A DNA stretch of 64,000 nt, from assembly GCA_015680685.1 (NCBI GenBank), contig MNCI01036463.1, positions 801,024-865,023 of the forward strand, in the 5' to 3' direction. Source of the stretch: Gnetum montanum (lineage: Eukaryota > Streptophyta > Gnetopsida > Gnetales > Gnetaceae). Below are positions 54,584 through 64,000 of this stretch, one piece after another. A model generated the notes under the pieces. The model did not search any database. It had not been told where the DNA came from and worked only from the letters and a program-made list of their open reading frames with translations. The position numbers were made by a program, and so were the translations under genes. Position 1 is the first letter of the stretch; each line of letters opens with the position of its first letter.

Positions 54584-57480
54584 TCATCATCCTTATCTTA
54601 TCCCAATCAAATGAGATCGACTACATGAGTTCTTTTTCATTATTCGTCTCTATGAAGAGCTAGATTTTTTTTATTTGTAATTTTTTTAGATCAGTTTCAA
54701 TCATTTCTTCATATCTTTTTTAATCTTTCTTTTTGTAGTTTTACTAGAACAGTAATGTAGCAACTTTTTTTATAACCTCATTGTCTAGTCTTCTTTGTGT
54801 ATCTCCAAACCATCCAAGATATCATTCTTGTAACTTAAATGAAATAGAAACTACTCAAACTCTTCCTATAATATTTATATTATGTATTTTATCTCTTCTT
54901 GTAACATTCAGCATCCATCTAAGCATTCTCATTTCTACCATACTAATTTATAGTTTGTGCCTCATTTGTATTACCTAACATTCAACACCATATAAGATAA
55001 CAAGTCTAATTTTTTTCCTATAAAATTATTTCTTTAATTTATTTTCATTATTTTATGACATAGAACACCACTAGCCTATCTCTATTTTGACAATCTTGCC
55101 TCAATTCTCTTTCTTATATCTTTATCAATTTTATCATCTGATTGGATCATTGATCCTAGGTGGCAAAACTATTTGCAATGAAAAATTTTTTATCCTTAAA
55201 TTATCACTTTTATTTCATCACTATTTATATTGTTATTGAAATTAAATTCCATATATTTTATGTTACTTATGCTAATTTTTATGTCCTTTAATTCTAGGGC
55301 ATGTCTCCACCTCTCCATTTTAAAAGTAATATTTTCTAGAGTTGTATCCACCAATAAAATATCATCTATAAATAGCATACAGCATGGGATTTCACCTTGT
55401 ATTTCCTTTATTTATTCATGCATAATAATGAACAATAAGTATAGGCTAACTATAGACCCTTGATGTAAAACTATTGTGACTATAAAATCATATGTTGTTC
55501 CACAAGCTATCCTAATTTTAGTGGTAGTTCCTTCATACATTTCATAAATCACTTTAATATATTAATTAAGAATATTTTTCTTCTATAGGGTCCACTAAAT
55601 AATATTTCTATGTACTCTGTCATATGTTGTTTTCCAAGTCAATGAAGATCATATGTAGATTTTATCTATGCTCTTTGAATTTTCCATTAATTGTCATATC
55701 AAAAAAATAACCTATATAGTAGACCTTCCTAGAATAAATCCAAATTAATTTTTTGATATTATTGATTCAAGTGTGACATATTTCTCTATAACTCTCTTCC
55801 AAAATTTCATACCATGGCTTATTAGCTTAATCTCTCTTTAGTTTGCACAATTTTGCACATCTCCTTTACTTCTGTGAATGGGGATAGTAATGCTTTTTCT
55901 TCAATTATTCAACATTTCTTCATCTTTCAAAATTTTTTTCAATAATTGTGTTAGATAAGAAACTCATGTATCTCCTAGTGCTTTTCAATGTTCAATAGGA
56001 ATGTTATGTAGTCCAATAACATATTCATTATTCATCTTTAATAAGGTTATATTCACCTTAGAGAAAGAAAATTCATTAACCAAACCAAAATTTGATTCTT
56101 CTTTTTGGATTTCTTCTCTTGTAAATTCTTTATTTAATAATTCTTGAAAATTATTTTTCCACATTCTAGAATTCAATTACCTTATATCAAAAATTGTTTA
56201 TCTACCTTCTTAATGCATTTGACATTATTTGTATTCTTACATTTCTTATTTTAATTTTGCTAATTTATAAATATATTTTTATCCTTTAACCATAATTCTT
56301 ATAGAATTTATCTAAGGTCTTATGTTTTTCTTCGACTACTACTATTGTTACCTCCTTTTTTACCATTTTGTACATCAACATACTTTCTTGGTTTCTACTT
56401 TGTTAACATTTCTTAAAACATGTTTTTTTTGTTTTGGATAGCATGTTTCACTTCATCACTTTACCACCATACCTCCTTTGTGATGTATTTTTTTTCCCTT
56501 TTATTTCACCCAAAATGTTCTTTCCAATTTTTTAGATCCAACTTTTTATTTGGGCCCAAATGAAATTTCCAAAGCAAATCTAGGTTTATGTCCCTTGTTA
56601 AAACAATTATTCTCTAAATAAAGTGATGTTTTCTTTCTTTAAATTCCATCATTTTATGCATTTAGTTCCTTTTCTCATGCTACCTTTAAAGCTCTACATA
56701 GCTAAGTCCATGACTATTAATCAATGTTGAGTTGCAAGGCACTCTCTAGATATGACCTTGTAATCTTTACACATGGTCCAATCTCTTTTGCATAGTAAGA
56801 AATAATCAATTTCTACTTTATCCATCCCACTATTATATTTAATTAAATTTTAATCATCTTCAAGAAATAAGTATTTGCAATTACAGGATCACATGCACTT
56901 GCAGATTGTAGTAGTGAATCTTCCATATCATCGCACTCTCTAAATCAATATCCTTCATGAATCCTATTATATCCCATTTTCATAGATCCAACATGACTAT
57001 TAAAATTCCCTCTAATTAATATCCTTTTCTACTAGAAAATTTCTTGAAGCACTAAATCCATAGAATCCCAATAATCTTTCTTGATAGAGTTTTCTAGGCT
57101 AATTTGTAAAGCATATATATTGATGATGTTAATTATCTCATTCCCAAGCACAAGTTTGATGTCCATAATTCAATCTTCATTGCAATATACTTGTACCACT
57201 TTATTTTGATAGATTAATCAATAATGATGGCCACTTCATTTTGGTATCTTTTTTCTTAAGTAAAATAATTTGTAATCCTCTTCTAAATCTCTAGGTTTTT
57301 CTCTTTTCCATCTTACTTCTTGAAGATAACTAATGCAGATTCTTCATATTTTTATAGAGTCAATAATTTTAAAGGTCTTTTTATTGAGAATACTAATGTT
57401 CCTAGTTATTGTCTAAAATTTCTACCATTAAACTTGCTTCTTTATCCATACCCATCCCTAATGTTGGAACCTTTCATAAC
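54584..57480 (-). pseudogene. LINE ORF2 remnant (endonuclease and RT)
   Basis: Minus strand order: endonuclease region (about 57470-56850) with QEVRWKREKPRDLE and an NFNSHVGS-like stretch; ELLN and ITLLKMNNEYVIGLHNIPIEH (56130-55985), the pre-RT motif usually ending in GPDGIP; IHRSKGDVQNCAN and KLISHGMKFW (about 55880-55810); RT with VLHQGSIVSLYLF (about 55470-55430) and the catalytic CMLFIDDILLVDTT (about 55380-55330); then YMEFNF and a C-terminal part with ARLSK and LYGVECW (about 54980). The 3' end TTTGATTGGGATAAGGATGA (about 54610-54590) resembles the conserved plant LINE tail. Many stops and frameshifts. ORF1 not seen. Confidence 0.8.
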
Positions 57481-58700
57481 ATTCAAGTGACGATGTCACA
57501 TGTCATTTCTGGAGGATGTCCTAGCAAGCACTTGGCCATTTTTCATAGCAACCAATCCTTATGACTACTGGGCATCATATCTAAAAAATGCTCAAGCATC
57601 TACAAAATCTATAAAAGATCTCATCCATAATATTTAACATAGTTTTACAACTGGCTACCAACCTAAAGCTAATCCTCCTCGTTTCTATTAGAAAAAACAT
57701 TAGCATAATTCAAATTAGTTTAAACAAATAAATTTTTAGGTGTCAAATAATGGATACTTAAAATGTTCTCAATATTTAGGATAATATATAATAGAATTTA
57801 AATTAACAAATAAAGTTTATATATATGATGAATTTCATTCAAAGATTGGTTCTAAGCATATTGATATTCTAGAATGGTAGAATAATCAAGGCTGGCTAGA
57901 TATGCAAAATTATGATTAAATTAGCACTAGATGAGAAAGATAATTAGAGGATACTAAAACAAATCAGATAGAAAAGTACATGTTAGAATGGAAACAAAGC
58001 CTTAACGTTATCATTTTAAATGGGATTCAAAAATTTTCATCAAGCTCAAGATTTACTTTTTAAAAATAAGGAAGATATTAAAGTATTGATTTATGGCTAA
58101 CCACCTCTTAAATTGTACCAAGAGTCATTACCTTTCAAGTTGGTGGTAACTTAATAGAATATCCACATCATTTTCTACTATTTTCCATTAAAGGAATATA
58201 TTCCAACTATGAGCAATGTCAAAAAAATAAGAAAAAATATTACAACTATAGATGCAAAATATTTTTAATAAGAGGTACAAAATTTGTTAAAAATAAAAAG
58301 GTTTAATGATTAGTTAGAAGACATATCTCTAGAGGCTACAAAAAATATCACTATACAACAAATGTTTATGAGTAAGAAGTAGTTTGATGAATAATTTCTA
58401 TAAGTATGGTTAGATATCAAAAATTCATGTCATAAAAAATATTTGAATAAGAAATACATGAAATTACTTTAAGAGGGAAAAAGGAGAATTTTTAGAAGAG
58501 CATCAAAATCATATGGTACAGATGATAAAGTAAAATCCATGAAATGTTTAAAAAAAATTTACAAGCTTCTCTAAGAAATAATATTTCATTTGCATAGATA
58601 AAAGAGTTCTATAAATATTTTTTTTCAACACAAGATAAGTACCATAACTAGTTTCATAGTCCCAGGTATTTAACAATTTACATATAATAAAATAGTAGAG
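57481..58700. other. Unassigned AT-rich spacer between two LINE remnants
   Basis: Probably contains decayed 5' parts of both LINEs and a continuation of repeat R1 (about 57690-57760 resembles 62200-62240), but no domain could be named with confidence. Confidence 0.35.
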
Positions 58701-58799
58701 AGAACTACGAAATTAGCTTCTATAAAAGCTGTAAATGCAAAATAATTATATGTTGAACTATTAAAATATAGGAGAAAGTTAGTCTAAAGAGAGACTTAG

Positions 58800-60420
58800 A
58801 AAATGCTTAATGAAGGACTTCAAAATGGTTTGACTAGTTAATGGATAATTACTAGAGTTGTTATGCTTTTTTAAAAAGGAGAGAGATTAGATTTAAATAA
58901 TTACAGATTAATTATAATTAGTAACTTGTTTACAAAATTCTTAGATACCATGATGAAGAAAAATTTAGGATCTTAGACACAATAAAATAATTTGTGTAAT
59001 ATCACAAAAAATAAAATTTATACTAGATCATCTAATTACTCTTAGATATTGCATTGAACATGCAAAGTAAAAACAAACTAAACATTTATTTTCTTTTTTG
59101 GATTTTACTAAAGTATTTAACTCTATTATGAGAGAATAATTATGGATTAGATTTATTAAGCTTAAAGTTGATTTTAGTTTACTCAATGTTATCCAAAATT
59201 TATATAGAGAAATAATTTTTGAATTGAAAGAAGAAGCAACTACATAATCTTGTTAGTTTCACAATAATATTGAAGTACAGTAAGGTTTTCCTCTTTTACC
59301 AACATTGTTTGGTATTTTTATTCATGAATTAGAAGAGTGGATTAAAGAGGTACCTATAAATCATATTATTAAAGTAGATCAATCATTGATATGACTTTTA
59401 GTCTTTACAAATTATGTAGCACTAATAGTAAATTCAAAAATAGGTATAAAAGCAATGTTGCATCAACTAAAAAAGTTTTTTTAATACATAAAAATGAAGG
59501 TAAATATTGATAAAATAAAAGTGCTATTTTTGGAACTAATAAGAGATATTACAATACAACGAAATAATAAAAGACTTAAGATTATTGATACATACAAATA
59601 TCTAGATATAAAATGCTCTCAAAGTTATAAGTGAAAGCATTGTATATCCTAGCAAGTTGCAAATAGTTTAATGCTTTCTGTACAATGAAGTACAAATGTA
59701 GCAATCACAATATTTAGATCTAGAAAATTTAAAAATATATTTTTCAAATAATTGTACAAACTATAGTGCTTTATGAATGTGTGATATGGAACCTAAGTCT
59801 TGATCAAGAATCATGAAAAAAAATTGAAAAACTTTTAAAATAGTTTTTATAAGATGAATTCAAGGTGAAAAATCAAGTATCATATGCAATACTTTTATTA
59901 GAAGTTAATTTGTTATCATTAGTAGCTAAACCAATGTATTAGTTCTAAATTTCTACTTGAGTAATAAAAATAGTAATAAGATCTTATGAGAGATTATCAA
60001 AAAATCTCAACAATAAGGGAGATTATGGTTACAAAATAGGGTATTGATAATATTGATAAAATACTAAATTTAAAACAATCTTAAAAACTTCTTATAGCAA
60101 AGTTTGAGAGAGATGGCAAAATAAGATATAAATAAAAAATAAAAAACTTCAATTTTAATGGAAAAATATTATAGTTGGTAGACATGATGAAATAGAATAT
60201 CTACATGCAACAATTTCAATGTCCATGAGAGCACTAATTAGTAGAGTAAGAATGGGATCACTTAATTTCTGAGTTAAAACTAGAAAATGGAAAAATGAGC
60301 AACATGAAAATAAAATATTTCAGTTGTATTTATTGTAAGTGGTAGAAGATGAGCAACATGCATTATTAAAGTGTTGCAAAATATATTTCTTCAAAAAAAA
60401 AAATGGAAAATCTCTAGTTA
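58800..60420 (+). pseudogene. Second LINE RT remnant, plus strand
   Basis: Plus-strand translation: NYRLIIISNLFTKFLDTMM (about 58905-58960), FTKVFNSIMRE (about 59105), LLNVIQNLYREIIFEL (about 59178), QGFPLLPTLFGIFIHELEEWI (about 59285-59345), LVFTNYVALIVNS in place of the catalytic LLFADD motif (about 59400), KVNIDKIKVLFL (about 59500) and a YLDI...SYK-KHCI region (about 59600). This is the RT order of a LINE whose family differs from the neighbouring minus-strand one. Catalytic aspartates are lost and many stops occur. Ends are uncertain. Confidence 0.7.
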
Positions 60421-61310
60421 GTCATTGCATAGACTATTCAAGCTACCAATGTTAGTTTTAGAAAATTATATAAAAAATGTGTTCAAGCTATATAAATATT
60501 GAACACATCTATTGCACTTAATATTTTTATCACTACCAATGTATTTTGTACAAGTTAATTTGTTTGATAGATTCCTTGGGTTTACACAAACATAATAAAA
60601 TATTACTATCATATTCATTTGTAGGAAAATTAGAAGTTATATAATCAAAGGCAAAAAAGAAATGCGTATTAATCTAAAGAATGATAATTCAATTCATACT
60701 TCCTTAACAAAATGAAACAAAAGCTCCTTGTTGGATGCATAGCTTATAAAATATTTGTACATGGTATTAATATTGCTAAGATATTGGTTGAAAATTATAA
60801 TTCATCATTGGTTTCTTCTATATTTTGGAGTAATCCAAAAAAGAACATCCAAACATATCAATAAAAAATTGTAACCAATCAAGCCAGGCTACATTTCATG
60901 AGAAATTTATTCATTTCATTAATACCATAAGATTTTGGATAATATTTAATATGATAAGTTAAGGGATGCCTTGGAAATTAGTTTCTAGGCTGAAATTTTA
61001 TTTGTTGTTTACTTTTAATTTCAACACATGATAAACTTTTAGCCCAAAAATAGACCTCCATTGCAATCTCCTTAGTATGAATACTCTCAAACTAAAAAAT
61101 GTGATTACTCTAAGTTATGGATATGCATGTCAAGCGTGGAGGTACTAGCTAGAAGCCAAGCATTCGTTTAGAAACTGACTTTAGGGACAACAAATCTATA
61201 TTGATAATATTTAGTATTTCTCATATGTTAGGAAGAAGCTATTATTTAGTATTTCACAAATGTTAGGAAAGAGCCTCATTGCCCTCATAGGTGACCTACG
61301 TTTGTTTTAT
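60421..61310. other. Unassigned AT-rich sequence
   Basis: May include the 3' part of the plus-strand LINE. A GTTAGGAA...AGTATTTC phrase is duplicated near 61215-61270. Nothing else recognised. Confidence 0.35.
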
Positions 61311-62156
61311 TTTTGAGCTCTCATCAAATAAGTGATCATTTTTTACCTCTCATAAATGGTTAGATGCAATTAAAGTGAGTAGTGGTTCCATTTAATGATT
61401 TATTCATTCCATTTTTTCCAAAAACTCTTTTACCCATTCATGAAATAATTCTTTTAGAAATATAATAATAATGAAAAATTTTCATATCTATTGATTTTAA
61501 TTAAAAATATTTTCTAATAAATACATCTTTACATAAATTTCAATATATGTAGAGAAAAAAATGTATATCATCATCATTGTAATCTTTTACAAATTTACTT
61601 CCACATGTTGAAACTTTAATTTTTAATGACATTTATGTAATTTAGTAGTTATTAATTTTGGAAGCTTTTCATTCAAAACTAAAACTATTATTTATAAAGA
61701 TACTTAATGGCATGTTTGGTTAAAAGACTGAAGAATTCGAATATGTGCATTCAACATCTTATATTTAAAACTTATTTGATTTTTAGTAGGTGAATCATTG
61801 GATTCTTTTGCGAGATCTAGGATGGTCAAGCTTTCTTTTTAATTCTTTTCATATGCACTATTTTTACAACTCAAAAACTATAAGCATGCAACTACTTTAA
61901 CAAACTAAATCAATCCTTCCATACTCAAAAGTGTTATTGTTAACTTACTGTTTGTAAAGCTTAATCTTTAACTATATCTTTATTGGACTTAATAAAGGAA
62001 TTCTGTACATGTTATACATCATGTACCTAATCTCTTGAGTTTTATACAGGTTCTACAATAAAGTACTATGATATAGTCAAAATGCAGATCATTTTGATAC
62101 CCTTTTTAATTTAATAAAAACCAAATTAAAATATATGACAATTCTGTAGGAAAGAC
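61311..62156. repeat. Diverged direct repeat R2
   Basis: Partner of R1 (53841-54583), same orientation, about 7.5 kb away. It lacks the minus-strand LINE that lies at the end of R1. Confidence 0.65.
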
Positions 62157-64000
62157 CTTAATATGTATTGGGAAAAACATTTCTACAATACCAAACAATT
62201 TAAATGATTTTTAAATTGTGAAGTAATGGATGATTACAATTAGTACAAGATAAACTAGTTGAAGAGTATTTAATAAAAATGAAAATGAGTTTCATTTGTT
62301 GTTTACTTAGGATTTCGAATGTCACAAACTCAAAATTTACATAAGCCTAGTCACTTAATTTAAATTTGTGGCATATATGTTAATTAGATAACATTTATCT
62401 GAATGTATGTTGTAGTGCCCCTATATTTGTACATATGACCTTAGTACTCTGTTAAATACATAAACTTTAACTTGTTTTAATGCTTATATATATATTTGTA
62501 GATGTGCCTAATGCTTCTAAGTAATACAAAGACTTTTGATTGCATGAAATAAGAAAGATTACTATTTATTTCTAATCATTTATTATTTCAAGTTTATATA
62601 TATATATATAAAGTACCTTGTGAGAACATCTTTTCTTTATTTCAATTAAAATATTAATTTCTAGCATGGTACCTATGGCATGTTTATGCCTGTTACAATT
62701 GACTCAATATGTGTAAGATGTTGGATAATATCAATGATTTTTGTTAGATAAATTATAGCAAATGTACAAAATAGATAAAAGGAAAAAAATAAATTAAACC
62801 CCCTCATATTTTATAAAGTAAAAAATGACTTAAAATACAATCAAAAGATAGGGACATCAAAAAAGTCAATATGGGATGGTGATGTATGCTTTATGGCATG
62901 CTTATGATGACATCTATTTTTTTAATATGCTAACTATCAACTTAGTATTAATGGCCAAAAAGGGAACATTAGACTCATTTAAATAAGGACCATCTAACTT
63001 GCTCGAGTGTTTTTACTTTTACATATTCACTTTTTCATGAGAGCTTATTTATCCAAGTCAAGTAGTTGCCATGAATTGAAAAAATATTTTTGGAGAATGG
63101 GTCATCTATTCTTTACCCATTGTGTAAAATTTTATACACAAGTCTTTATCCAAGCCTTGAGATCTCCTCCATTCTATAAATAGAGTGTTTACTCTTATCT
63201 TTACCTTCTTTGCTAAAAGAGGGAAGAGTATGCTAGTTTGAGGATGAGGAGTAGAGGACAAGAAGAGATAAGAAATTATGTGAGGCTACTCCTACCTTCT
63301 CTAAGGTTGAGCATGAATGAAGCTTATGAAGGCATAAGAGGCCAAACTTGCTATTGCTATTAGAAGCTTTTGTGACTACCTTTTAGGGACTATTTTGTTA
63401 ATTGAAACAACTTTTTCTTTAGTCATATAATAGGATTTTGGCTACACCTTGGACTTGTAGTTTAAAGCTAATTTCTTAAAGTTAACAGCTAGAAAACCCA
63501 ACTATATAGGTGTGTACCTCAAATATTTGTTATATATAAATTTTTAGTACATGTTTCTTGTATTGGATTGGACAAGTAAAGATTATTTTATGAGGACATG
63601 TGGGATTTCTTGTCAGTCATGAGGCATGCATGGAGTCTTTCATATGTCTTTGATCTAATTTTGGCATGTATTTATTAGGCTTATAAGTTAGCATTGCTTT
63701 GTATTAGGTGCACTTGGTACTTCATGCTTTTATGATTATTTTTTTTTAGAAATGTCCCCCATCATTCTATCCAAAGCTAGTGATATCTTATGTGGGATAT
63801 TGTAACATCCTCCTTTCTAGCCTTAGGTTGGATTGCATTACGTTGAATATGGAACCTGTAATAAACAATTGGTCATGGCAAAGGAAACTAAAATTTGAAA
63901 CAAACTAATGTAGTGATAAGGAAGCTAAAGGAAATACAATGAAGACATGACTAAAAATAAGAAAAAAGATGATAATAATGGAAGATAAAGNTACATGACT
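62157..64000. other. Unassigned AT-rich sequence with possible LTR signals
   Basis: A TATA-like CTATAAATAG occurs near 63175 and TGTAACATCCTCCTTTCTAG at about 63802, the latter similar to the start of the J-type LTR (TGTCACATCCCCATTCCTAG). No partner or coding sequence. One N near the end (63991). Confidence 0.3.

Overview
This is a window of plant nuclear DNA made almost entirely of decayed, nested retrotransposons. Evidence for a plant: Ty3/gypsy elements with plant gag, protease, RT, integrase and chromodomain signatures; Ty1/copia RT-RNase H; primer-binding sites complementary to plant tRNA-Asp, tRNA-Asn and initiator tRNA-Met; plant LINEs; and a fragment of an NB-ARC (NBS-LRR) resistance gene. 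AT richness and the size and depth of nesting suggest a large-genome seed plant, possibly a gymnosperm (inference only). No intact cellular gene, RNA gene or CRISPR array was found. Every coding region I recognise is broken by stops or frameshifts.

Layout. 0-1.4 kb: LTR-like sequence. 1.4-5 kb (minus): gypsy protease-RT remnant (K) invaded by a Ty1/copia element (I) whose 3' LTR was itself hit by a solo LTR (J1, perfect 5-bp duplication). 5-5.9 kb: another LTR-like block. 5.9-7.3 kb: GC-richer island with an NB-ARC fragment. 7.8-8.4 kb: second copy of copia I without the J insertion. 8.4-9.5 kb (minus): gag remnant A, then solo LTR J2. 11.2-15.5 kb (minus): chromovirus H with two LTRs but no gag, inserted in a roughly 180-215 bp tandem repeat. 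17.6-26.8 kb: minus-strand element B, split by plus-strand element C. 27.0-27.5 kb: LTR J3. 27.5-53.8 kb: minus-strand element G, split by plus-strand element D/E (28908-53372), itself split inside gag by a 15.1-kb minus-strand tandem retroelement F (31006-46133). 53.8-62.2 kb: two LINEs, oriented back to back, between copies of a diverged direct repeat. 62.2-64 kb: unassigned AT-rich sequence.

Main biological point: two unrelated gypsy families here (GP1: A, B, C, D/E, G, perhaps K; GP2: F) keep Gag and protease. The best-preserved copies show no RT, RNase H or integrase in the place where these should be, so both look non-autonomous. GP1 shares a distinctive Gag: an N-terminal GNIVLPP-like motif, a Ser/His-rich linker, a core gag domain, a coiled coil, and an unusual short CX2CX3HX3C knuckle. 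Its LTR promoters carry three GATATC palindromes at exactly 14-bp spacing. K has the same protease and post-protease sequence but continues into an RT, so it is a candidate relative of the autonomous partner.
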